DNA from: Thysanoteuthis rhombus
Lineage: Eukaryota; Mollusca; Cephalopoda; Oegopsida; Thysanoteuthidae
Assembly (NCBI GenBank): GCA_963457665.1
Contig: OY735206.1
Span: 59,684,235-59,748,234 of the forward strand
Length of the DNA: 64,000 bases
Direction: 5' to 3'
A program made the position numbers and the translations under genes. Positions 45,815 to 57,830 of the stretch are shown here, piece by piece (position 1 is the stretch's first letter; each line of letters opens with the position of its first letter). The notes beneath the pieces were generated by a model. The model was not told where the DNA came from and searched no databases. It was given only the letters and a program-made list of their open reading frames with translations.

Positions 45815-47400
45815 CACAATAAATTTGTATATGAAATTAAAACACATTCACGGTCATTCAAATGATGTATCTTTCCATAAGAACAGTTTTGACGTATAAT
45901 GCATTTCTTTTCAAATGATATTTTGAAATAAGCATCATTGTCACCGAATCACTTAATTCAAAGACACCGTTCGAAATCAACTTTTTCGCTTTATTTGTCA
46001 ATAATAAGATTGAATTGATAATTAATATTATCTTTTCTATTAAATTCGAGATTGCTACGATCAGAAAAAAAATGTAGTTTGTCACTAGACACATAAGCCC
46101 AAGTGCAATAATTTTTGAAGTTATATGATTACAATGCCATGAAGATCTCCAGCACAAACGATTAATATTCAAGTAGGCTCAGACGTAGACAACGGGGAAA
46201 AACTATCATTCTACTGGACAGTTACATTTACCGACTCAAGAAAACGACTGCCATCGATAATAGGAATGGTGTAAGCCAAAATATGCAAACATATGAAAAC
46301 AAGTGTTAGTACGATTAAAAATAATTTGTCGATGGCAATACAGGTTTATGAGACTCATGTCCTTCAAAGAGCCCCATGTTTTCTTGAAAGATAGACAGGC
46401 ATGAATCCAATTCGCCGAAGATGAAAAGGATTGTGATTTTCGAATTGTGGTCTAAAGTTATATGGAGTGACAAATGGATATTTAGCATTTTGGGTTTAAT
46501 GGCCAAACGTATAATCGAAGAAAGATGGGCAGAGTGTAGTTCATGCACTGCATTAGAGCAATTGTTAAAACGAGATAGGGAGTGTCATAATGGAGGGCAT
46601 GCCTAGAAACGATGCCAATTTATTGTATCAACTTAACAGCATTACGAGTAGTAAATCTAATCTAGAAATATTGTATGTCTATACTACAATACGTTCCCAA
46701 AACATATGGATTAGTTGTAGGTTTTTCAGCATGATTACGACCTGATACTGCTACCTAGACTAGTCAGAGCCTACATTAAAATGACGTCAAGCTCATCGAG
46801 AATTTATAAAAAAAGGGTCGAAACTCACATACGACACAATCATACAAATGATCTCCACAATATGATAGAGGGTTGGCAAAAAATCTTATTGGTTGCAGTA
46901 AATAATTGAATGGCGCGATGCCAAATACATATGGTACAATATTAATTAAAAAAAAAACACTCACCCTCCTAGGTATGAGTGTTTTCTCATTCTTTTCATT
47001 TGTTTGTGCGTACTTTTGAATAAATAAGAATGGTAGATAATTCGATTGTCCCTATAGTATCTGATCGTGAAATTTGTGATAAAGTAACATTACATGACTG
47101 GGCCGAAATCATTCACGTTGAAATACATCAAAATTAAAAGAGAAAAAATGATTTGATCTAAGTGTAGATTCAGAAGGTTTATGAATTGAATGAGACGAAA
47201 TGATCTGGATTTTTATGTATATGCTTTAGTCTGTGAGTAGATTCAAGAGGTTTATAAATTGGATAAGATGAAATAATTCCAATTTTTAAACTTAAATAAT
47301 CGTGTTCCTAAATTAAGTGAAGCCACGATATGTAGATTTTCATAATTGTCTTAGCGTTGCTGTACGCCCATTTCTTGGGATAGCCGGATCTAAATTTGGA
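45815..47400. other. Unrecognised sequence
   Basis: No gene or transposon recognised. Frames of 60-104 codons lack any domain. Confidence 0.4.
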
Positions 47401-47404
47401 TACG

Positions 47405-47960
47405 GCTACTATTTTTTATGTCTTATGAGATTTTTGGACACGAAAAAAATGAGGCAAAATTGAGACAAAGGTGAAAAAGGATAAGAAGAAATACAAAAAA
47501 ATATATTGGGAGCGAGGGAAATGATAAGATTTAAATAACAAAGAAAGAAGAAGAAGCATACGAAGAATAATAAGGAAGTGAATAAAAAGAATGAAAAATG
47601 GAATGGAAGGAGAGAAGAAAGAAGAAAAGTAGAAAGGAAAAAGTTTGAAAAAATGAAGATAAAGAGAAAGAAAAGAAAATGAGGAAGCTGACAGAGAAGA
47701 AAATAAAGGGGGAAAACAGAATAAAGTGAGAGGGGAAAAAGAGGGAGAATGAAGGTGAAAGAAAATGAAGAAAAAAAGGAGAAATGTGACAAGACAATTT
47801 TTGTAAAAAGGAAGAGAAAAAGAAAAAGAAAGAAGCAGATAAAAAAAGAAAAGAAGAAAAGAAAGGGGGAAAGGAGAAAAGAGAGGAAAAAGAAAGAGGG
47901 AAAAAGAAAAAGAAAGAAGAGGAAGAAGGAGGAAGAAAATGGAAAAGAGGATTTTAGTTA
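47405..47960. repeat. Long homopurine tract
   Basis: About 550 bp with very few pyrimidines on the plus strand, densest from 47570 to 47950, made of irregular GAAA, GGAA and AGAAG units. The 127-codon minus-strand frame (Ser/Phe/Leu) and the 85-codon plus frame (Lys/Glu/Arg) are translations of it. Confidence 0.9.
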
Positions 47961-48394
47961 TCTGAATACCGATAGGAAACTTATGAGTTTGAGACCTGAA
48001 GAGTAAAATTCACTTTCAAATAGTTAATGCACCATTATAATTGGGAAACTTATATTTCACTGAGGTAGCGACCCACGTACTACAAATTGAATCTTTTCTT
48101 TCTTTTAATAACACGGATTAATCTTTAATGGGCTTTCAGTCTCGTTTGTAGCAGAGGCATGATTACCTGACGCATTGTACCCGAATATATTGTCCGTTAA
48201 TTGAAAAGAAATTCACACTAAAATTATTAACTTTAAATAGAAGGCAAATCAGTTCAGATTTCGCTTTCGACTTATTGCAGGCGATACTCTTATAGTGAAT
48301 GGATGATTCTAGTTGATTCATGATTTGAACCCTCCTTGAGCATAACAGTTAATTAGCGACAAGAAGAAATGGATCACCAAATATATATATAGAT

Positions 48395-48411
48395 ACATAC
48401 ATACATACACA

Positions 48412-48453
<42 letters not shown>

Positions 48454-48454
48454 A

Positions 48455-48497
<43 letters not shown>
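48395..48497. repeat. Compound (CATA)n(CA)n(TA)n microsatellite
   Basis: CATA units near 48395, (CA)n at about 48415-48450 and (TA)n to about 48495. Confidence 0.95.
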
Positions 48498-48498
<1 letters not shown>

Positions 48499-49190
48499 TA
48501 ATGGGTTGCATATATGTGTGTGTAAACATGCGTGTGAAACTTCTTCTGTTCGTATATATGTATATATACACATTTATAGATAACTACTCGGGTTCACGAA
48601 TGACTGTACACGTCTTCGTATGCATAAATTTATATATTTGTACAAAATGGTTATGTCTACCTACATATATACACACATATATTGATGTACACACGTTCAC
48701 GAGCACGCACGAACGCACACGCACACGCATGTATGAAGAAGCATATATTTTTGGACTTATATATAAACATTGTACATACGTGTGCGCTTGTGCATGTGGG
48801 TTTGTTTTTCTATGAACATGTAGCTTTCTTTATAACAGTACAAAGATAGTAATCACGCAAGAATGTCGAATTCAAACCCATAGGACACATTAAATACATT
48901 CAAAAAGGCGGAAATTCTCAAAGTAAAGAAAAGGAAGAAATTGCTTGAAGAAACTATCTTTCCGACAGTTAAAACTGGAATGTATGTTTCTACCTATGTG
49001 TCTGTTAATGCATAATTACTAATCCATGTCTAGTACTGTTCAGTGAATTTTTTCGCTTAACTTTTAAAAGTCACAAAACAGAACTAATAACTTGAGCTGG
49101 TGCAAAAGATTCCTACCCTTGATTTGTATATTTTGACTATCTTGGCTATACCCTGCCTTGTATAACGCTTATTATTCTCAGGTAATGTCT
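48498..49190. other. Unrecognised sequence with scattered TA/CA simple repeats
   Basis: CA/CG-rich near 48685-48730. Otherwise no recognised feature. Confidence 0.4.
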
Positions 49191-49194
49191 TGGT

Positions 49195-49746
49195 TTAGTT
49201 GGAGGTTGTGTAGGTTCTCTGCGAAACGTCAATGTCGTCTGCAAATCTGAGGTTGCTGAGATACTTGCCGTAATCCTAAAAAGAAGGGTGTACAACCAAT
49301 GCATCCTCCCAATAGTCAACTATGGAGCTGAAACATGGAACCTAACCAAGAGATAGATCTGCAAATTGAGAACTGTGCAACGCACATGGAAGAATAATGC
49401 TGGGCCACACATGGAGAGACTGCAAGACAGCATAGTACACCTGGGAAAAGACAAGAGTCAAGGACATCACAGAATCCATTAAGAATCTCAAATGGCAGTA
49501 GGCTGGCTATGGTGTAAGAATGGCAGATACTCGATGGACATCGCAACTCACGACATGGATACCCCGAGATCACATGTACAACCGAGGCCGGCAGAATGTT
49601 AGATGGAGAGACGAGCTAGACAAATTCAGAAAGTACTGGCTCCGTGACGCCCATGATAGAGAAGTGTAGCGAACCCTGGGGAAGGTCTATGTCCACAACA
49701 GACGTTGAAAGACTAATGATGATGATGATGATGATGATGATGATGT
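49195..49746 (+). mobile_element. RTE-like LINE relic with 5' inversion (copy X)
   Basis: 49264-49746 is plus-oriented: AGGGTGTACAACCAATGCAT, AACTATGGAGCTGAAACATG, ORF tail, then ACGTTGAAAGACTAATGATG and a (GAT)n tail to 49746. The preceding 49195-49263 is in the opposite orientation and encodes the segment around the RT catalytic 'LRFADD' region. This arrangement is a 5' inversion. About 250 bp of the element is missing between the two parts. Confidence 0.8.
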
Positions 49747-50019
49747 CTTGATTTGATCGCTCCCATTCTCAACTGTCATGTGTGACCGTGGAGCGTTATT
49801 CAGCGCAATCATCAGCAGAAAATGTTGTAAACGACTATGACACATTATTTTGAGACTGTGGAGGTTCTTAACCAAGATGACGATGTCATAAAGAAATCTG
49901 AGCTTACTTAGGTAATTGCCGTCTATTCTGATTTCTTTGAGTTCTAATTCTATGTTATGGAAGACCATCCCAAGGTAGGTGATGAAGAGTTTGGGTGAGC
50001 AGGTATTACCTTGTCTCAC
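49687..50019 (-). pseudogene. Reverse transcriptase fragment, motifs B and eroded C
   Basis: 110-codon frame, part of the inverted segment of copy Y. RQGNTCSPKLF corresponds to the motif 'G-RQGD-LSP-LF', with Asn for Asp. IDGNYLSKLRFLYDIVILV corresponds to 'I-G-YLS-LRFADDIVL', the catalytic pair being disrupted. The last third reads through the (GAT)n tail of copy X as a Ser run, so the C-terminus is not element sequence. Confidence 0.8.
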
Positions 50020-51362
50020 TCCTTTTCTTGTTGAAAGTGCTCAGTCTTTATATTGCTTTATGGAGGAACTGTTGTCGGTAGATATCTTGCAGTACTCTAA
50101 CTTAAACAGAGTCTACTCTTCTTGTACTATTGCATTAATGACTTCTTCCACTGAATCGAAAGCCTTTTAAAGTCAACAAATGCTACTGCACTCTATATTC
50201 GGTTGCCTTCTCTTTTAGTTAGTTTTCTGAATGGACACGGTTGTTGATTGAGTAGCTTTTTCTGAAGCCAACTTGTTCCTGATGTTGGTTTTCATCTAGC
50301 ATTTAAGTGGTTGGTGATCACTTTGGTGAAAAGTTTTTAGATGCAGTTGAGCCGGCTTATTAGCCTGTAATTGTTGAGGTCTTTCAGGTTTCTTTTTTCG
50401 TATAACAGAATTCTGATAGCAGTATTCTATTCTTCTGGGACTTAACTTGGTTCGAGGCATAAGTTCAATAGAATAGCTAGTTTCCTAGTGATGACTTTAA
50501 CAGTTTTTTAGGTCAATGATGATGTTATCGGGTCTAAAGACCATTCCTTTCTTTATCTGTTTGATGGCTTGCTTCACTTCCTGTGGAGTATCTTTTGGGA
50601 AATCCTCGAATACATTACTCTCGGCTTGTATTTCCTGTTCATTTTTCTACTTCCTTTGTTTGGTGGGAATGCTTGACGAAGTATATAGAACAAACAAGGA
50701 AGTTGGCCTCCGCATGAAATTCAGCAAAACAAATGTCATGTACAACGAACATGTTGGGGACAAAGATCCAACGACCAAAATGGAAAATGCAGACAGCGAG
50801 TCTCCAAGGAGTCTTCGAAAGAAGAAGAAATAAAGCAAAGAGTCACACTAGGTTGGCAAGCTCAATTTCAAGAACACACAAACCCAACTAATCCTAAAAA
50901 AGGGTATTTAACCAATGTATCTAACCGATGGTCACCCATGAAACTGAAACATTGAACCCTTCAAAACGATTGGCAGTCAAACTGAGAATCACACAACGTG
51001 CATATGGGAGAATCAAACTCAACCTCACATTGAGAGATCATAAGACAGCACAATATTTAGATAAAAAACAGGTATAGAAGATATCAGAAAAAGCATGAGA
51101 AAACTCAAATGGCAATGGGCTGATCAAATTGCAAGAATGTGAGACAACCGTTTGACATTACGATTCACAACATCGATCCCCAGAGATCATATCCGAAACT
51201 GTGGCCGACAGAAAGTAAGATGGCGCGATGAGCTAGATAAATTCAGAAAACACTGGCTCTGCAATGCTCATTATAGTTTGGCGAATCCTGGGGAAGTTTT
51301 ATGTCCAACGACAGAGGCTAAAAGCTGTCACTGCTGCTGCTGATGATAATGATAATGATGAA
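49747..51362 (+). mobile_element. RTE-like LINE relic with large 5' inversion (copy Y)
   Basis: 50675-51362 is plus-oriented, from NKEVGLRMKFSKTNVMYNEH to the tail GCTGCTGCTGATGATAATG. 49747-50670 is inverted and covers the element part just upstream, from PQEVKQAIKQIKKG through KAFDSV (RT motif A) and RQGNTCSPKLF (motif B) to the catalytic region. That last region reads LRFLYDIV, so FADD is eroded to FLYD. The two parts are nearly contiguous in the intact element, the textbook twin-priming layout. The inverted part starts directly at the (GAT)n tail of copy X. Confidence 0.85.
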
Positions 51363-52075
51363 GTCATTTTTTATTCACAGTGCCCTACATAGGTGTACTC
51401 GCCCGGGGCAGGGAAGTGGCAAGTACCACACCAAGGCAAAACTGTAAAATTTCGTGCCAGTGAGTATAATTCGGGCAAAACCATGTAAATATTCTGGTAA
51501 ATCAAGCCCACTGCCCCATTAACCAAAGAGTTCAATTACTAATATGCCCCTCCGTAAAATACACAAATTTCTCCTTGTTTTTGAGTCGCTTTTCTATCAT
51601 GACCGGAATAATAAAAGCATGCTATGCTGAAAATATCTTTTTTTTTCTTCTATTTGCAATGTTAGAATCAATAAAAAAAATACTTTCGCCAAGTTTGACA
51701 GTTTTTGTTTTAAATGACTGCTGATATGACGGCTATCTCAATACAAGCAAAAAGCGATTCTTTTAAATGTAGTCCGATAAAACTTAATGCTCTCAGTGTT
51801 ACATAACTAGAAAAACAGAACGAATATTTATACATCCAGTGATTAACTTCTCTATCTTCAATTTTCGTGTTTTTTCTTTTAGTGTAATATGATTCAAATG
51901 TAGACGCAAACAAACAAAAAATCCCTCGAAAGCACCAATAATTGTACGTAAATAGATCTTAATCTCTTTTTCTGTAGCATTTTGCTCACATATCCAAAAT
52001 TCTTTGAGACCTGATGGAGTTATCGCGTTGATAAATATGAAATTGTAGCGATGTTTTGTGGTATGGGCATACAAC
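51363..52075. other. Unrecognised sequence
   Basis: No gene or known repeat recognised. Confidence 0.4.
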
Positions 52076-52079
52076 TACG

Positions 52080-52345
52080 ACGTCGGGGAGGTTGATCACT
52101 GATAAAAATTGAATCACTTCTTCCGTGGCATACAGTCTACTCTTCCAGAATATTCCATCGAAATTCATCGAGAATCTTTAGAGATATCGTGTGGATAGTC
52201 ATGAAATTTTGGCAATATTATGTGGTGCTGGAATATACTTCCGGTGTAGGGGAGATAACTGTGTATGGACGTGCTCAAAAATTATATCACTTCCTTAGTA
52301 GCCTATTGTCTTCCTTTCCATGAATTTCACTGGGAACATGCGAAA
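52080..52345 (-). repeat. Repeat D (146-bp family), two units, inverted
   Basis: In reverse complement: CATGACTATCCACACGATAT, CTCGATGAATTTCGATGGAA, CACGGAAGAAGTGATTCAAT, and a second unit with GAAATTCATGGAAAGGAAGA and AAGGAAGTGATATAATTTTT. Same unit order as at 53.9-54.6 kb. Confidence 0.65.
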
Positions 52346-53500
52346 AGTAATGAGTATATATATGAATATGACAAAAAAATCTTTCAATTCCCAAAGTATA
52401 CCTGGATCCGTCTCCAAATTCAACTAACTCTTCCTTACCCCACCACCGATCCTTTCCCACATTTTCATTGAAATTTATAATTCCTTGATAGAGTTGAAGA
52501 AAAAAAAAGAGATTCACTGAGTGTCAGCCTATGCTACCCCCCCCCAAAAAAAACTTGACCGAGGTAAATTTGTGTATCATATTTCACAAAGTCTTCCATA
52601 CGAATTGGGTTCCCACCTATTTGAGGTGCGCCAAGGAATTATTACAGTGAAAACTAAACAGATTCTCTTTTTTACTTGAAAAAATAGCATTAAAATTGAT
52701 TTTTTTATGAAATAATTTTTTTTGGCTTTGCTTATCATTTACAATTCAAAAGCTGGTGTATAATATTTTTCGGATAGTAATAATAGTCATATAATTTCTT
52801 GATAGTCTCTAAACATTCCAGAACCCTTCACAATTTAACACACACGCACACGCAAGTTGCACATGCACGCGCACACGCACACACACACCTACGCACACAC
52901 GCTCGCACGCACATACACATCTAATCATTTATAGTATCTTGTTATGTTCAGTGCTCAATTTTAATTTAAGATTTAGATATATCCACACATTTACAACTAT
53001 CAGAAAGGACAATGATATTTCTCTTTTTGTCAGTTATTTTTCATTTCATTCAAGTTCCTTTGTGCAAAATGATGGAGTCTAGTTTACGAACGTGTGCGGC
53101 AAATGATTCGGTTGAGTGGGACGATGCCATCGGAGAACTGCTGAGAAGAGCATGATTAAACATTATATCTATGCTTCACTAAAAACAGATCTTCTGGCGA
53201 CTGAATACAAATAATACAACGTTCACATCATAATCGGAGATTGGGACGATATGACAAGATGCGCTCGTGTGAGAAAGCATAGAGGAATAGACTTGTCGGT
53301 AAAGGGTGAACACCATAAACACAGTCCTTAAATATGTACGATTCTATGTGACTGCAAACATAAACTCACTCACACACGCGTGCAAAAACACACACATAAT
53401 TATATATACAACATAAAATAAATACATCCAGTACAAATAGAAAATTGCACACACATTTACATCCATGTAAAAGTATTATGCGTATCCATTATATGCATCA
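52346..53500. other. Unrecognised sequence with CA-rich patch
   Basis: C9A8 at about 52538-52555. CA/CG-rich simple sequence at about 52838-52920. No gene recognised. Confidence 0.4.
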
Positions 53501-53504
53501 TATA

Positions 53505-53527
53505 AAACACACACACACACACACACA

Positions 53528-53565
<38 letters not shown>
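53505..53565. repeat. Compound (CA)n(TA)n microsatellite
   Basis: (CA)n to about 53528, then (TA)n to about 53564. Confidence 0.95.
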
Positions 53566-53571
<6 letters not shown>

Positions 53572-53743
53572 CCAGGAAAGCAATATAACATAATATTTTA
53601 CAATATCCAATGAATGATGGGTTTATTTCATAAAGTGCTCGATACATTTAACATTAAAGATTAAATTGATCTAGAGTAGAACTCAAAATACAATTGAGTG
53701 AGGATTCGCTACACAAATACGTTTTATGTGGTGAATCCTTACT

Positions 53744-53747
<4 letters not shown>

Positions 53748-53804
<57 letters not shown>
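53748..53804. repeat. (TA)n microsatellite
   Basis: About 56 bp of TA units, about 50 bp before the repeat D array. Confidence 0.95.
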
Positions 53805-53807
<3 letters not shown>

Positions 53808-53849
53808 TTGAAAAAGTATATGTTATCGGGTGTGTCCGTCTTCTGGTAT

Positions 53850-54560
53850 TCTTGTCTGTCCACACAAGTACCCAATGAATTTTAATGATGTTTCGTGGAA
53901 GGGTGTCATTGGAGCAACGAAAACCTGGTTGTATTTTGTGACAGATACATGAACTTTCTCCAGTGAAATATTTTCGCCCTCCTTAAATACATTTACGCGT
54001 ATATTCATGACTGTCCATGCGATATTTCTTCAAGTTCTCCACTAATTTCAATGAGTTACCTCCACAACGTTGTAATGATACGTGCGCACAAAATATTCGT
54101 CAAAATTTCATGTCTGTCCACACGATATCTCCCGAGACTCACAATGAATTTTTATGGCATTTCATGGCAGTGTGGACAATAGTCTACGAAAGAAGTGATT
54201 AAATTGTGATGCGGATTTATGCGCATATACTTCCTCTACGTCATAGTTATATGTCCACACCACATAATATCACCATTTGTCTGTCTTTCCGTCTTTCCAC
54301 GTGGATATCTCCAAAAGTACCCGATGAACCTCAATGACATTTTGTGGAAGGATGGGGGTTGAATTGGCGGGGAGGCAGATACAGGTGTTTGGTTGAAAGA
54401 TATTTTCTGTTTCTGTACATCAATCTATACGCTAATGATTATCACACGTTATCTCCAAAAAAGCCTTTATGAAACTTTGTGAAAGGGTGTGAAATAGGCC
54501 ACAAAAGAAGTGATAACATTTTTGTGCCGATGATGCATGCCTAATAACATATACTGTCAT
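53850..54560 (+). repeat. Repeat D array, five degenerate units
   Basis: Units marked by 'CTGTCCACACGATATCTCC' variants at about 53857, 54011, 54112, 54294 and 54441, a mean spacing of about 146 bp. Each carries 'ACCCGATGAATTTCAATGAC' and 'TTTTGTGGAAGGGTGT' variants. The better units end in 'AAAGAAGTGAT(A/T)A(A/C)AT'. No coding frame persists across units. Confidence 0.7.
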
Positions 54561-54645
54561 ATTATATTATATCGTCTGCGTGTGTGTATTTGTGCCTGAC
54601 TTTTTTTTCGATGCCTTTCTTGTCCACTTGTCATAAATGCCGATA

Positions 54646-55400
54646 TCATCATCATCATCATCATCATCAGTCTTTTAACGTCCGTCATTGGTCATAGACC
54701 TTCCCCAGGATCCGCCACATTTCGCTATTATAGGCGTCGTGGAGCCAGTATTTTCTGAATTTGTCTAGTTCATCTCTCCATCTTGTATTTTGTCGGCCTC
54801 AGTTTCGTATGTTGTCTCTGAGGATGCATGTTATGAGTCGTGATGTCCATCGGTTGTCTTTCAATCTCGCAACGGGACCAGCCTACAGCCATTTGAGTTT
54901 TCTCATGGATTTTAATATCCCTCGGACTCACGTCTGCTTTCTGATACACTGAGCTGTCTTATGATCTCTCCATGTGAGGCTGAGCATGATTCTCTCATGT
55001 GCACGTTGTTCTCTTCTCAGTTTGCTGGTCTGTCTCTTGGTTAAGTTCCATGTTGCAGCTCCATAAGTGACTACTGGGAGGATGCATTGGTTGTATACAC
55101 TTCTTTTTAGGATAATTGGGATCGTCTTGTTTTTGAATGTTGAGCTTGCTTTGCCGAAAGCTTGTCATCCTAGGGTGATTCTCTGCTTGATTTCTTCTTC
55201 TTTTATGGATTTAATAGAGATTCGTTGACGTAAGTAAATGTAGTGGTCTACTTTCCCCAGTTTTGCATTTTCGATTTTGACAGTTATGTCCTTATTGTGA
55301 TTATTGCACACGACTTTTGTTTTACTGAAGTTCATGTTTGGGCTAACTCTTTTGCTTTCTTCGTTTAGTTCATCTAGCAATGCAGACGTAATTTATAGTT
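54646..55400 (-). mobile_element. RTE-like LINE relic, about 750 bp
   Basis: (ATC)n tail at about 54646-54669, then CTTTTAACGTCCGTCATTGG and the full complement of the ORF tail up to the stretch after the RT core. The 71-codon frame at 55165-55380 reads MLDELNEESKRVSPNMNFSK, TKVVCNNH and KVDHYIYLRQRISIK, the region just after the RT catalytic motif. One of the better-preserved copies of this part. Confidence 0.85.
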
Positions 55401-55624
55401 AGAATGGAATCGGCAAACTGAGTCTCAATTCTGGCCAAGGTAGTTTATGTTAACCTCTCACTGGTGACCTTGGGAAAAGCATGTTCCCTATTTTTCCAAA
55501 GAGATCAGGTCAGAGATTATTTCCGAAACACAACTTGTAATCACCTACGTAAGTCAAACATTACGAATTGAAAAAAAAAAAAATTGAAGAAAAACTAAAT
55601 ATCGATTATAATTGAATAGTTTTG

Positions 55625-55860
55625 GTTAGTTGCTCCATAGAAACCATTATGTGACCAACACCTTTTGGCAGTATGCCATATTGGGTGGATTAATAAAAAA
55701 AATTGTGAAAAAGATGACCAATGAACAAGTTACTTCTCTCAGTTTCTATTGGGCAGTGATCGATAAGAAAACTCCTAATTTTCGAAATAATAACTAGGGA
55801 ATCAATTTAGCAAAAGCTCAGATTGCAAAGTAACTCTTCATCGCTAAAAACCTATTTAGA
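55625..55860 (+). repeat. Interspersed repeat C, copy 2
   Basis: AGAAACCATTATGTGACCAA, CACCTTTTGGCAGTATGCCA, TTGGGCAGTGATCGATAAG, GAATCAATTTAGCAAAAGCT and AGATTGCAAAGTAAC, in the same order as copy 1. Confidence 0.65.
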
Positions 55861-55894
55861 TAAAGATTTTGAAAAAAGAAAATGTTTGTTGTAG

Positions 55895-57090
55895 ACATCA
55901 TCATCAGCCTTTTAGCGTCTGTTGTTGGACATAGAGCTTCCCTTAGATTCGCCAGACCTCTCTATCATGGGCATCACATAGCCAGTACTTTCTGAATTTG
56001 TCTAGTTCGTCACACCATCTTACTTCCTGCCGGCTACAGTTTCGGTTATGATCTCTGGGGATCCAAGTTGTGAGTCATGATGTTGTTTGACATTCTTACA
56101 TGTCCAGCCCGTAGCCATTTGAGTTTTCTAACGCTTTCTATGATGTTTTTGACTCCTGTCCTTTCTCTGATATACTGTGCTGTCATATGATCTCTCCATG
56201 TGAGGCCGAGCATGATTCTCTCATGCATTACATGGTTTCAGTATACCCTGCTTTCCAGGACAGGTGGGACGTGTGTTCTTGAAAGACAAGTTTGCTCTAT
56301 CGAAAGCTTGCCAATCTAGTGTGATTTTCGCTTTATTTCTTCTCCTTTTGATGTTCTAAGAAGATATAATGGTGTACTTTCTCCAGCTCTGCATTTTCAA
56401 TTTCAATCGTTGTGTGTTCGTCCCCAACATGTCTGCTGTGCATGACATTTGTTTTGCCGAATTTCATGCAGAGGCCAACCTTCTTGCTTGCTTCATTAAC
56501 GTCGCCTAGCATTATCTGGAGGTCGTTAAGGTTCTCAGCAAAGAGAGCGATGTCGTCAGCGAATTTGAGGTTACTTAAGGAATCGCTATCTATCCTGATT
56601 TTTCTGCGTTCCCATTTTATGAAAAAAACAAAACAAAACGCAGTAATCTCAAGCTACCACCAACAACAATAGAAAAGATATAAGCCGAGAAAAACCATCG
56701 AAAAGAACCGAAAAGAAGACAAAAGATACATGTCAGCATTTTTTGAAAGCATTCTTGAAAAAAGTAGGGGATTCAAAACAATTGGAAAATTTCTCCGTAC
56801 CGAAAGAAAGCTAATAGCTAGTGTGCTCAATGCAAATGGAAAACTGACGACGGGTAGAGACTGAATTGTTGGACGTGATCAGAAATTTTAAAAAGACCTA
56901 CTCCAACAAACAAAGGACGCAGAAAACTGCACAGTAAACACGAGCCGAGAGAAATCAATTCGGTTACTACGCAAGAAGGGAAGCAAGCCATCAAACAAAC
57001 AAAGAAAGGAAAGGCCTCTGGACCAGATAACATCACCATTGAGCTACTAAAAAAAGCTGGAAAAGTCATCACTAGGAAACTAGTCAGTCA
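55895..57090 (-). mobile_element. RTE-like LINE relic with 5' inversion (copy Z)
   Basis: 55895-56620 is minus-oriented: (ATC)n tail, GCCTTTTAGCGTCTGTTG, ORF tail, then MQRPTFLL-region complement up to RRKIRIDSDSLSNLKFADD, where the RT catalytic FADD is intact. 56625-57090 is plus-oriented and holds the upstream part: NRKEDKRYMSAFFESILEK, SRGFKTIGKFLRTERKL, then GKASGPDNITIELLKKAG. On the minus strand this is again a 5' inversion, with the RT motif A-B region missing between the parts. Confidence 0.85.
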
Positions 57091-57094
57091 ATTT

Positions 57095-57454
57095 GATTTT
57101 TCAACCCTCTAGCTACATTGGTACGCCCATTAAGCAAGAAAATTGCAGACATAGTCAGACAGCCAACCAGCCTGACCAATTAAAAAATTTGAAGAAATCT
57201 ATGTTGGCAGTTTTTGTAACAGCTTAGGTTGCAGGTTTCTAATGAATGAATTAAAGTCCAAGCAAAAGCGGGAAATAAACCAAGAATTGTATAATATCAT
57301 CTATAACCAAGAACATTCCCGTTTGACACTTGCATCTGCACTGTTCTTAACATGCCGTGATGATAAAAAAATCCATTCGTTATCGTCCCTGTTCCAACGA
57401 TAATTCTTCCAGTCCTTTTAAGAAGGTGCTAAGAAATTATAAACACTCGAAAAC

Positions 57455-57455
<1 letters not shown>
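57095..57455. other. Unrecognised sequence
   Basis: No feature recognised between the RTE copy Z and the (GA)n run. Confidence 0.4.

Positions 57456-57456
<1 letters not shown>

Positions 57457-57506
<50 letters not shown>
57457..57506. repeat. (GA)n microsatellite
   Basis: About 49 bp of pure AG units. Confidence 0.95.
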
Positions 57507-57507
<1 letters not shown>

Positions 57508-57629
57508 CTTTCGTATTAATACTTCACAGCGTTCCCGTTTATCACTGCCAACGCGTCTGGCGGCATGATATATTCATTTTTGCTATCATCTCTGCATCTC
57601 AATCAGTGAATGAGTCCAGAGTCAGGTTC

Positions 57630-57830
57630 ACACACACACATACACATACACACACACATGCATTTACAAATGCATTCATGCAAATATTCATTAAGATACG
57701 CGCATGCATTCACACACATGTATATTTTTACGCAAACACACACATGCACACACACACATATATATACATATATACATACACACACATATACACACACACA
57801 CACACATATATATATACATATATACATACA

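Noticed and set aside
47409..47792. 127-codon minus-strand frame rich in Ser, Phe and Leu
   Set aside because: It is the complement of the homopurine tract; composition alone keeps it open.
53850..54560. Regularly spaced similar segments resembling a CRISPR array
   Set aside because: Units are long, degenerate and contiguous, without conserved short repeats and unique spacers, and the DNA is eukaryotic.
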